Shown here piece by piece: positions 1 to 9,644 of a stretch of DNA of 64,000 nt. The stretch is taken from positions 162,687,581 to 162,751,580 of the forward strand of contig CM023452.1 in the NCBI GenBank assembly GCA_013339765.2, written 5' to 3'. Below the pieces are notes generated by a model, which saw only the letters and a program-made list of their open reading frames with translations, made no database searches and had not been told where the DNA came from. The position numbers and the translations under genes are program-made. Positions within the stretch are counted from its first letter, which is position 1. Every line of letters begins with the position of its first letter. Source of the stretch: Haemaphysalis longicornis (lineage: Eukaryota; Arthropoda; Arachnida; Ixodida; Ixodidae).

Positions 1-210
1 CTCAAGCGTCTTTTTTCAACTCTTTTTGTTCACAATTTTTACGAGTGTTTCGGTTGTTTAATCTCTAAACTCTGATAGCCCATAAACAATTAGGTTTTAT
101 CTTCTGCTTTTGTTTGCAGGTTCATCGAGTTTCTTTTCCAGTCTTTCTATTACGTGATGCGTGATAGGAACCTCCTTTTGACAACGTGAGAGGAGGTCAG
201 GTTGAAGCTT

Positions 211-360
211 TCATAGAGCATCCAACTTATTTTCAATATCCGCCAAAAAATCTTCTTCGATTGCTTTGATGTCGTCAGTAATTTCCTGAAGTAGGTCTAA
301 AGTTTTGGTGAGACCAGGATCTGGCTTGGTTTCCATGTCACCTCCTAATAACAACAACAT
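211..360 (-). mobile_element. LINE ORF1 N-terminal fragment with degenerate 2A-like motif
   Basis: A 49-residue frame starts with a run of four leucines and reads GGDMETKPDPG, then an acidic, heptad-like helix (KTLDLLQEITDDIKAIEEDF) before a stop at 211-213. Similar coding continues in another frame to about base 120. A hydrophobic start, a GD(V/M)ET motif and a following helical segment match the ORF1 start of the LINE at 59908-60189, so I read this as a broken copy of a related APE-type LINE. The canonical 2A core is D(V/I)ExNPGP; this copy has lost the asparagine and has P-D-P-G, so it is unlikely to act as a 2A. Confidence 0.5.
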
Positions 361-1239
361 CCTGAGGAACATGGCCTGGATTAATTTCGACGTGTGCTGA
401 CAACATCAAAAGTAATTTGAACATTGAATGAAAGCACTAGACGGCCACAGCAAGGCAACACGGTGGACTCGACAGCTCAACGAAAACGTAATTGCTCAAT
501 CTTTTAGCAAAAAATGAATGCCGTTACCCTCAACGTGAAAACTGATGAAAGCGCAGAGAAAGTGGTTCACCATAATGGGCTGTCGCGCCGTTATCCTCTG
601 ACTGCTATTCCCCAAAGCAATTCAAATTTTCCCATCTCCGGCGAGCTCGCGCGACCCCTCTGTATAACACCGCCAGCGGGAGTTCTGTTCTTTTGTGCTT
701 GCTTTTCCTCCCGCACGTACCGGCGTTGCACTGCCACCTTTTTTTTTCTTACTATCATAAAAACCAACCCAACGAGCGTTTCTAACTAAATGAACGCGGG
801 CGCTGCCGGTTAATTACGTATATTTGCCTCAAATGCACCTACAGTTTTATTTGCACTAAACAATGGGGAGATGTATGGCAAGCGCCAGCGGTTCACGAGT
901 TTCGAACGCTTATAACTATATAAACGGCTTCGCTTTCGAAGCCTCTGGGTAACATCGCGATGACAGCCGCTACGACGGAACGCCGCGTGACATGGGTCCA
1001 GTGAGCGAGCTACGACAACAGGGCCAGCTAATAAAGTGCTCTGCACTTAAAACTTTATTCGACGGACTATAGCTGGCAGTTTGGCGGGGTCCTTAGTACA
1101 AGACTACGTTGGTTCAATGTACAGTGCACTAGAATACTGTAGTTTTACCCGCCGTCCTCGCCCTGTCGGCCAGCCATAACTGCCTATTCGTGTCAGAGCT
1201 GGGAGACCCAGGTTCAATTACATAGGAACCCAAGCATGT
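361..1239. other. Unassigned sequence outside the inverted duplication
   Basis: No gene could be supported here. The short open frames lack family motifs, splice context or a counterpart elsewhere in the window. No convincing match to the sequence outside the right arm (after 54060) was found, so the duplication probably ends near 1240 on this side. Confidence 0.4.
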
Positions 1240-1518
1240 TTTAACCAGCAGAGATTTTTGGGCTTTCAGTTCCGCCGCAGATACCTGCCAGAAAAAAAAA
1301 TACAAAAAAAAAATGGCACCATCTGCACTCCGTGGACGCTGCCGAGGATGCGGGGTACGGGGACTCGAAACGACATCCAAGTTGCTCCCCGAGTGACATT
1401 CTATTTGCGCCCCGACCGTCATTCGATTTTAGAAGTGCGTTGCACCTTGGTTATTCCCTAAATGAAACTGCAACTCACGGCTCAAATCGAATTTCGCTAG
1501 ATTTTCGCTTTATGATAG

Positions 1519-1783
1519 TGTGCGCACGGATGGACGCGGACTGACATTTGGAGGTCTTAAGGTACTCCGGACTGTTACAGGGGGAGGGATTAAGCCGTTT
1601 GAATCTCGGGTACTAACTCATGGTCGTAGCTAAATGGGTAAGCCAACTGACACTAACTCTGTCTCGTGTACCTGACACAGGCTCGAATCCCGCCAGAGCC
1701 TGTGTGATTTTTTGCGAGTGTAAATGCTATGCGCACGGACGCGGACGGACATTGTGCGGTCCTCAGGTACTCCGCACCTAAAA
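1519..1783 (+). repeat. tRNA-like unit between two ~55-bp direct repeats
   Basis: The stretches at about 1521-1575 and 1727-1783 are imperfect direct repeats (shared GCGCACGGA...GACGCGGA...AGGTACTCCG). Between them lies a tRNA-like block with an A-box-like GTAGCTAAATGGGTA near 1626 and a B-box-like GGCTCGAATCCCG near 1680. The right arm passes directly from the part matching base ~1330 to the part matching ~1785, so this is a left-arm insertion or a right-arm deletion. Probably a SINE or SINE pair. Confidence 0.5.
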
Positions 1784-3167
1784 GTACCGAGTGCACGTAA
1801 GCGTGCGCCTCGTGAGGAGCGGCCGGCGTCGGCCAGCGCACGATTTCCGAGAAAACGTCTGCCCAGCATTCGTCGTGTAATCTCTCACGTGCTGTTCTCC
1901 TCGCCAATTAACGTGCGTTCGCTACTGAAGATGGGAACGCAGACTGTGAATTCGCTCTACAGACTCTGTGGCATAGAAGCCGGTTGCCGCCGGTTCTAGA
2001 GCGGGCTAAAGCGGTCCATGCTGGGGGAGATGTGAAAGGGTGCGGACAACACAATACCGGTCAGCCAGTCACGGAGAACTTTCAGCGGCAAGTTAGGAAT
2101 ATCGTGGCATGTGCAACGGCCATGTCTCTCACGTAGGTTTATGGTTGCCGGCTCCGCTGCTTCTCCATCCTTGCAACACTAGTGCAAGCTGCTGCATTTT
2201 TTAATTTACGCCTTGAAGCGGCGTCCTTTTGTGTGTACCGCACAACAACGACGGTGGTTGTGCAAACGCTAGGGAACTTCAGGCTTAATCGTGATGGTTG
2301 GAACTCCGAAAATATTCCTCCAGACGCAGAAGGAGTTATTTATAAAGTAATCTTAGCTTTCAAATTTGGTGTAAGACATCTTTAATTATACCTTTTCTTA
2401 TAATCTTCCTTTGCTTCATTTCTATATCCATCGCCAAATGTGGGCCTCGAAATCCTTCCAGCTATTTTTTATTGCAGTCCTAGCATTAGGAGTGCTGTAA
2501 AAATTCTGAATAAACTGAAGTTGAAAATTTTAAAATAGAGGCATTCTTTGTACTTAGCATTTGAGACACACGCAAAATGGTTTATTGAAAGTTGTTAAGG
2601 TTGGCACTTCATGCGCGCCGCTCTTATGGGTTTCAAACGTGGTCACTTACAAAATAGTGCTCATCCCAGCTTGCATTGCCTATACTTAAAACAAGCATGT
2701 AACAGAGTTCTATAGGGCTCCCTTTAATTGTAAACATAGTGTTTTATGAATAACGAAACCAGCATACGGTAGTAGCATACAGTGTGTTAGAGGGGTTGTG
2801 CCAACAAATTTGAAGTCTGTCAAAAGCCTGCTGTAGGCTTCCTCTGTATGCAAGGACCCTCAACACGAAGTGCTGGGTATAGCAAGCGCTTAATATATCT
2901 TTTAATTCGCTTCTAAAAAGTACCTAAAAGCTCTTCTGGAGATCGGGACCCATCGCTAGCGCCCCTAACCATGAAGTCAGTGAATTTCCAGCAGAACAAA
3001 GTTTGTGACGTCTTACCACGTTAGCGACTCGAGCGACGTCAACGTGAACTCCAGTTACCACAGTTTGTTTGGTCGCTTGGTCATATCGACACACTAGGCC
3101 AACACGACGGCGACGACGACGCCGACGAGTCGCCAAACCATCGGCCAACTGCCGAATTGCGAGACCG

Positions 3168-3235
3168 CGTTGTCACACTACGCCGACGGCGACACGAACA
3201 CGTCGGCCGAAGGAAAGTCGCCGTAGTGTGACTGA
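3168..3235. repeat. Head-to-head inverted repeat inside the TA element
   Basis: GTCACACTACGCCGAC at about 3171 is repeated inverted as GTCGCCGTAGTGTGAC ending near 3233, separated by about 30 bp. This may be the fused ends of a second DNA transposon or a subterminal structure of the host element. Confidence 0.5.
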
Positions 3236-3899
3236 CTCGCTTCCTGAAGACGCCAACAAAGCTGGTCGCCTGACTGGTCGCCCGACGCGTCGTCGGAAAT
3301 CGACCGAGAAGCGAAAACTGCGCCCCGACAACATTCGTGCCGCAATGATTGCGGCTCTATTTTGTGAGTTTCTGGAGTGTAATAAACTAAGTAAGGTCCA
3401 TGAAGCCCATACAACTCAACACTAGCGCTAATGCGATCCGTATTTTGGCGTTCGACGCTGCGGCCGTGCTCTTCGGCGATGCCGCTACCCCGGAGCTGCA
3501 AACTGCATATGCGTGTGCGATCGGCTCACCTGTAGAAAATTTAAGGTCAGTTTCGTGCAGAAGAAGAGTTACGTAGGATAATTTGGGTAATACGAGATCG
3601 ATATCGGCCAAGGTTTTTAACGTAAAACCTAAAACCAAAGTACGGCAAGCACTATCCCTACAGTGAAAAATCGCAGTCTCAGCCGGGCACACTTACTTTT
3701 GCGAGCGTTTTCGCGAAGGAGCAGACTTGATGGCGATAAGCTATTGCGGGGGCTTCGCGGAACCTTGCTGCGCAAGCGATACTTAAAAAATTCCAGTTTA
3801 CCAGCCAGGAATTCTGTAAACTAGCTCGTAAACACCGACGTACGACTCGAAGGATGGGCCTCGATCTAGTACACCGGCTATTTCGCGGCGGGACATCAT

Positions 3900-3970
3900 T
3901 TGTGCTGTGGCCCAGTGGTCTCGCGCGTCGCGCCCGCTCGGTCAACGTTGCCGGTTCAATTCACGGCAGG
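3900..3970 (+). repeat. tRNA-like (SINE head) sequence
   Basis: An A-box-like TGGCCCAGTGGTCTCG is followed about 40 bp later by a B-box GGTTCAATTC, the layout of an internal RNA polymerase III promoter. There is no clean cloverleaf, so a tRNA-derived SINE head nested in the TA element is the likeliest reading. Confidence 0.45.
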
Positions 3971-4672
3971 AACAGCTTTTTTTAGCGGACTGTTAAGGGG
4001 CATGGTTTGCATATCCAATTGCATTTCCATGGTTTGCGTATCCATTGTTTTCATTTGTCTGCATCCGAGAATGCAGACGAAAGACGAAGAGTCCGTGTCG
4101 GAGCTGTCGCGGCTTGACATGACGAGTCGGCGTGTTTGCTTCCGTGGTGAAGCACGTGTTTGCGGGAGCAGACGCCGCAGTAAAGTCGCAGCGTACCGCA
4201 GCACCGCATGGTAGACACACGTGGCAGAGCGTCCTCGCAACACTGTGACGTCACTGCTTGAATCGGCGCCTTGAAACCGAAACCGAATCCTGTTCACATG
4301 AATCGTGCGATAATAAATTTTTTACTCAGAATATGTGCATGTGAGAGCATGTATCATGCTCTCTAAAGAAATATAAAACGTTTGCAACAAAGAATGCACA
4401 AGCAACAAATTTGGTGGCACAACACCTTTATTGGAGGCACAAAGCTGATTTTCACAAGTGAACCAATATCCGCTTCTCCCGTAAGAGTCTTGGATTCTGT
4501 TTTCGTGTTCCATGCTTTTCCAGACAATAAACATAACAGAAAAACACCATCCGCCTTCATCCTCAACAGTTTAGGCTCCTCCAGCGACAAACGTTTCACT
4601 CTAACCTGCGTGAAAGGTACCTATTGTGGCTCCCCGGCTGACACTGCACACGCCTGTCCTTTTATTAAGAAA

Positions 4673-5349
4673 TTGGCCGCGTATCTGCTCCTTTGGTTGG
4701 AAATGTCGACAAAACACGATAGTCTTTATCGACTTTTGCCAAGTAAATGCCTCCCTTCGCCTTCCCGCTCACCTCTCATTTTGTTCCTCTTGCGTCGTGC
4801 TCCTCCCAAGGTGAAGACGCCAAAGGTTTGCTTCAATCATTTTAAATTTACCGCGTTCCACTGCTCCAGGCCGGGTGTCTCGATGCCAACGCTGCCGTAC
4901 GGCGAAGACGCGCGTGAATCGAGGCGCCCTACTTCAACGTTCAGGGAACGCATTTCCCTACTCCACGTGCGTTGCAAGAAGAACGTGGAACCTCTCTAGT
5001 TGAACCTTTCGTAACTGTTGCCGGTTGATTTCTTAAAATGGCGCCAGAAGCTATAGTGGTGCGGGTGACAGCAGGCGACGGCGGAGTGAATTTTTTTTCT
5101 GCAGTTGATGAAGTATTTAATTTCGAAAAAATCAAGCATGTATGATTTTTTTTAAAGGAACGCTGCAAATATCACTTCTGTATTAATCTGTTGTCTTATA
5201 TTTGGATAATGTGCTGCTCTTCTTCAACAATGTTGACAAGTATGAACATTACACCGGGCTTAGATGGGTAGATTTAGCTGTGACTATATAAGACTATTGC
5301 GCAGGCATTGGTTTACTTTGGCCTGGAGGCTGAATCGAGTCACAGACAG

Positions 5350-5380
<31 letters not shown>

Positions 5381-5439
5381 CACCAAAATGTCTGGGCTTA
5401 AGTAGCCCGAGAAAGACTATCGTCTTTAAAAAAACAAGA
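4673..5439. mobile_element. Unclassified left-arm insertion with (CAGA)n tract
   Basis: The right arm joins the sequence matching base 4672 directly to that matching 5440 (near 47890-47900), so about 0.77 kb is extra here. It contains a CAGA/GACA tetranucleotide run at about 5342-5381 and ends in a small palindrome-like AAAGACTATCGTCTTT. The long frame at 4382-4999 crosses the insertion boundary and is not a gene. No transposase was recognised. Confidence 0.5.
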
Positions 5440-5580
5440 GTGCTCACGGCCCCAAAATACCTGTCGAATAGGCTAATCCCCTTGTGTATACCTGCTGGGA
5501 GCGGGTGGGAATGTTAAAGGGACCCTGCAACACTGATACTGAACGCTGTCCCTCTTTCCGTCGTGCTTAGAAATCACTGC

Positions 5581-5629
5581 GATAGCTGCAGCTATCTGCA
5601 GCTCTGAGCTGCAGATAGCTGCAGCTATC
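5581..5629. repeat. Perfect 49-bp palindrome (24-bp stems, 1-nt centre)
   Basis: Bases 5581-5604 are the exact reverse complement of 5606-5629 around a single T at 5605. Each stem is itself built from PstI-like CTGCAG units. The structure sits inside the MITE and is absent from its right-arm copy. Confidence 0.9.
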
Positions 5630-5866
5630 GCTTTGGGCAGTTTGGGATTTGCTCCCCCCTAACAGATACGCCACACAGTTTCTTCCTTGCTTCTTTTGCG
5701 ATTTTTGTACATTGCATGGCGTCATTAGAACTTGCAAGCAAGGCTAAGCCTAGATAAAAGCCAGAAATATTTTTAGAAAGTTACTATATAATCTGAAGCA
5801 CGTACACCTGTTATATTTGGCAGAAGTTGAGGGTGTACCCGTATACCAAGCACTTCATGTCTTTTA

Positions 5867-6391
5867 AATGCAGAGCATTTGTATAACTCACGATGTCGGC
5901 GGCCGCAGCAGCCAGCCTCCCCCTACACTATAAAAAGAAATAACAGTTACCGGCGCCTGGTTTCGATCCCACGACCCTGCGGGCGGAACGCAAGGTACAT
6001 GGTGCTCTACCCACTGCGCCACAAAGCCCACACAGAATTAAAGGCTACGAACGCGCCTTATATTCTTGAATCATTCAAACTACGTCAAGAAGCTGCTGAT
6101 ACAACGCATTCACTACCTGTGGGCGGAACGCGAGGTACATAGTGCTCTTCACACTGCGCCACAAAACCGACACAGAATCAAAGGCTACGAACGCGCCTTA
6201 TATCCTTGACTCATTCAAACTACGTCGTCAGCGGCGTGCGTTGGCGACTCAGCGGCGTGCTAGCGGCGTGATAGCAGCGTAGTACACGTGATAGCATGAA
6301 TCCCCCAAACACTAAATGTTAACGCAATACACCCACCCCCTATGCGACGCATTTACTCGAGTCCCCCTCGCAGGGAGATGGGCCCATTTTT
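5867..6391 (-). repeat. tRNA-like block with 140-bp tandem duplication
   Basis: On the minus strand an A-box-like TGGCGCAGTGGGTAGAGCA and a B-box-like GGGATCGAAACC lie in tRNA spacing (about 6025 down to 5955). A unit starting at GGGCGGAACGC (5981) is repeated from 6121, 140 bp later, through the stretch ending in CAAACTACGTC near 6226. The right arm lacks the whole block, joining the flanks directly near 47490. Confidence 0.6.
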
Positions 6392-7557
6392 TGACTACCT
6401 TCTGAAATTATTTTAGATTTTTAAAAAGATCAAAGTGTTGTGAGGTCCCTTTAAAACTATATGTTCGGCTTTCAGTGCGTTTTGGCTGATACCGGTAGTG
6501 ACAACAGCTTGTTGCGTGTTTGCAGCACGTGGCTGACAACGATGGCAAACACCTACGCCAGCTTCGTGGCGTCTGTCGTGTGGTACGAAATTGTCAAAGA
6601 CACCCTTTCAGAAGACAGCGCGTGTGGCAACGAGGAAGATCAGTAGCGATGGCAGTGCTTTTTTGGCAGCTTGTTCTTTCAGGCGACCAAGCAACCACGT
6701 AAGGGACAAACGACATTAAATGAGCACAATACAAATTACAAAACTATCCCCAAGTTAAAATTTTTTTCGTTAGAAAATTGTAGTTACCCATGGTGCCAAT
6801 TCATGATCCCGGTATTTCTATTTCAACCGAAATGAACAGGCAAAACCTGAATTTTGTGTCCATGCGCAGCAGGCCGCGTCGTTGTGTGACGTCCTCGTAA
6901 AATATATACAACCGTTGACTCCGGGTGTATATGCATGAATGGGCTTTCTTTCTGTGTCCATTCGACCGTACCCTCCTTCCTTATTACGTAGGACGGATAT
7001 CGCTAGAGCCTTGGTTCTAGGTATGCTGGGTGTCATAATTAGGATGAGATGTTCGCCTGAAACAGCAATGCTACAACAGTCAAAATTGCTAAAAGCACGC
7101 ACCCAACCAGGTTCTACCCATCAAGCACTTCTGGCGTCGAAGGATTCTGCTTATGGTGAGCACGTGACCGAAGGGTGACGCTTCTGCTCCCTCCTTCCCC
7201 CCTAAAACTACTGCACAAAATGCCTTCAAAACCAGGAGTCTACATTCTGCGACACGATAGCATGGCAGATTGATGCTTGCTATATACGGTATATAAGCGA
7301 ATGTGACTGGGACCTTTCGTTGCACGTAAAAAAATTCAGCCACGTTCGCCATCCAGATGCGAAGGCTTAGGATGCGGGGGAGTGGTGGTTTAACTAGCTA
7401 TAACTTTGTTATCTGCCTAATTTATCGGTATGTCGTACAGCGATATCGCCGAACGCACGCCGTCTCTTCAAAATAGGAGAACGCCTGCATGTCAGAGCTC
7501 ACGTCCTCACTACATGCAGCCAATGCCCGACGCGCTCCTCCACATCCGAATATCTGC

Positions 7558-8140
7558 GTCGCGACGCGCACTCCATACACCTGATCGTCGACTCCTTGCC
7601 TCCTCACCCCGTTGCCTAACGCTTCTCGGTTTAGCATTCTCCTCCTCTCAAGTTTGCTGCGCCGAGTTTTTAACGACACCAGGGTCTGATGGAGCTCAAG
7701 CTTAAAAGGCTCCGCTGGCAAATTCGAAGCATCGTCTACGCAAATTTAGTCAAATCAAAGTGCACAATCCACCCATCTTAAATCTCAAATCCAAAGGGCC
7801 ATATTCCGAACCGGTGAACTTCAACTCAGCCAAAATGCAAAGCTAGCTCCCGCTATACAAACCCCCCCAACATTCTGAGTGCTCCGAATGCAATGATCCT
7901 GCTATCTAACAGATTCCGGTTTGATAACGCAAGGGAATCAAGGTTTGATTCCGACACAAGAATCGCTTTTTCATGAGGTGCGGACTCACCACACCTGCTC
8001 ATCGTCTTCTTGCCTCTTTTCTGCTTCCCCTCTAGCTCATTAGCTTAGCATATTACCCTCTCCACTTTCATGCGCCCAGTTTTAAGTGACGCCCAGACAC
8101 GGATGGAACACAAAGTTAAACAGCTCCGCTGTTTATAGTT
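7558..8140. repeat. Old ~420-bp tandem duplication, left-arm copy
   Basis: The stretch 7558-7716 recurs in diverged form at 7978-8132: a C/T-rich run, then a GAGTTTTTAACGAC-like block, ending in GGCTCCGCTG / AGCTCCGCTG. The right arm shows the same pair at about 43445-43563 and 43859-43982, so the tandem duplication predates the inverted one. No coding potential seen. Confidence 0.6.
7880..7975 (+). repeat. tRNA-like sequence / tRNA pseudogene, left-arm copy
   Basis: A B-box GGTTTGATTCC at about 7943 is followed by a T-run, as in a polymerase III transcript end; the upstream GATCCTGCTATCTAACAG could be a decayed A-box. The right-arm counterpart (minus strand) has the better preserved GGTTCGAGTCC. 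Confidence 0.4.
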
Positions 8141-9603
8141 ACGGTTCGAAAAAGGTCTCAAGATAATCATGGCGCAGTGATTGCGCACGTTTATTTGCTA
8201 CGTTCAGGGTATCTTTCATGACCCTTTGAATAGCCGAAATTTCCTTATATCAACCCTCACCATCACAGAAAGTGAGCCGTGTTGCCGGGCTGAACTCTGT
8301 AAGGTTAGCCGTTTCTATGATTGGCTTATCTGAGGCTTTTCTACAGTTGGCTTCATTCACCTTTCCTCTTTTGCCTAAGTAGGTGGGACTCCGGCCATTG
8401 AGTTTGTTCGAATTTACAGATATGCCACTTTCTGCACTGTTTCACTTCTTTTATATGTTGGACCTCGCTGTCGAACAGTGCCCGAATAGGGCGGTTTTAT
8501 AAATATGGTTGCCTCGTAGGTCGGAGCAGAGGAGGTCTTGTAGCAGCTGTCTTTTGTGTACACTTCTTGGTAAGCTCGAGTAATATCGCTGAGGAGGCAG
8601 GAAAGTTTTTGCCCTACTATGTTTAAAATAATGTGCCAGACGTGGTTATCGCGCTTCCTTCGACTTGTGCCATTGGCGGAAAGTCTTGCCTGCGAAATGT
8701 TTGGTAACACCGCCTGCATGGTACGCTCACCGCGAGCGCATTTTCACAAGGCAGATGTGGCTGTGGAGACATCTCGATAATGTAATATTTAACAGGGTAT
8801 CTCTTCTGGGTGGACGTGCATCAGTGGGCAGCGTTCTCAACCGGTTGTATGTACTTGATGACGTGGTTTAAGTGCTAAAAAACAGGCACTTGAACGCAAA
8901 CCACGCAAGTTCTATTATCAACCGGTTGATTGCGATGTGGGGCCACGAAATATATACGACAGTGATACGAACACTGGCTCTGCTTAGACCTTAACCAGAC
9001 CACTTCTGAGAATATAGACGGGTGGTATCAAACCATCTCTTTTACACTAGTTAAGAAAGATGGACGTCTCGCTGGCACAATCCGTTCCTTTTTGCTTCAT
9101 CTGGCTGACGTTCCAAAGTTATCCGCCTGTTTAGTACCGTCTTCTGCTTAGCATTTTGGCTTGGCAAAACATTTGCTCACGAATGCATTTTTAGCAGAGA
9201 GAGGAAGGAGGGTCTCCATCAACATAGTTTAAATTTAATGTGGGCTACTTTAACCTGTCATAATGGCAGCGGTCAGTCTGCCCTATACACGACTTTTCGC
9301 CTTATAACGTTACGTCGTACACGACGTCTTTCACCCACTAAACATACAGCATTGTACGCTTTTTGGAGCATCGTATGTTTTAGTTGCTGCGTTCGTTGTG
9401 CGGAGGATAGTTGTACTCTGAACCTCGGTTTCCCAAAAAATGCTGAAAACTGCTGAAGGTAGTTGCTGAAACTGCTGAAGCCGACATGTTGGTTAGTTGT
9501 TCAAGCTTAGCTCGTTTAATTTCGCTGTAGTCTATCCCCCAGATATAATATTTATGTGCAAGTGAAACGAATAAGAAATCTTTCACAAGGACATCTGGGA
9601 ATG

Positions 9604-9609
9604 TTTATT
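9604..9609 (-). terminator. Polyadenylation signal of the left-arm defensin-like gene
   Basis: AATAAA on the minus strand, 35 bp past the stop codon; the right-arm and third copies have the same signal at similar distance. Confidence 0.75.
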
Positions 9610-9644
9610 CAATGAGTGATGTCTCATTCTGCAAGGTATCCACT

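Larger units (their letters stand above)
2790..4428. mobile_element. TA-flanked DNA transposon (non-autonomous), left arm only
   Basis: The ends form imperfect inverted repeats of about 22 bp (left GAGGGGTTGTGCCAACAAAT, right reverse complement AAAGGTGTTGTGCCACCAAA), flanked by TA at 2788-2789 and 4429-4430. The right arm (near 48150-48160) reads straight through with a single TA, which is the empty site. TA duplication fits the Tc1/mariner/pogo superfamily by known habit. No transposase frame is visible; the arginine-rich frame in the middle looks like CpG-rich non-coding DNA, so this is a 1.64-kb non-autonomous copy. Confidence 0.75.
5518..6450. mobile_element. MITE with TTAA-type flanks, left-arm copy
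   Basis: The terminal inverted repeat AAGGGACCCTGCAACACT at the left end is answered by AGTGTTGTGAGGTCCC at the right end, each bordered by TTAA (5514-5517 and 6451-6454). The same element lies at 47431-47812 in the right arm, so it predates the duplication. This copy is longer because a tRNA-like block at about 5867-6391 was inserted into it. TTAA flanks recall piggyBac-type targets, but the termini do not settle the superfamily. Confidence 0.65.

Noticed and set aside
3069..3425. Arginine-rich 118-residue frame
   Set aside because: Composition comes from CGACG repeats in a non-autonomous DNA element; the opposite strand is equally open.
4382..4999. 205-residue open frame, the longest in the window
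   Set aside because: It starts inside one transposon end, crosses an arm-homologous segment and runs into an arm-specific insertion. The right arm does not preserve it, and no motif or splice context supports it.
5955..6035. Possible functional tRNA gene on the minus strand
   Set aside because: A and B boxes are present but no acceptor stem or anticodon arm could be paired, and the unit is tandemly duplicated like a SINE.
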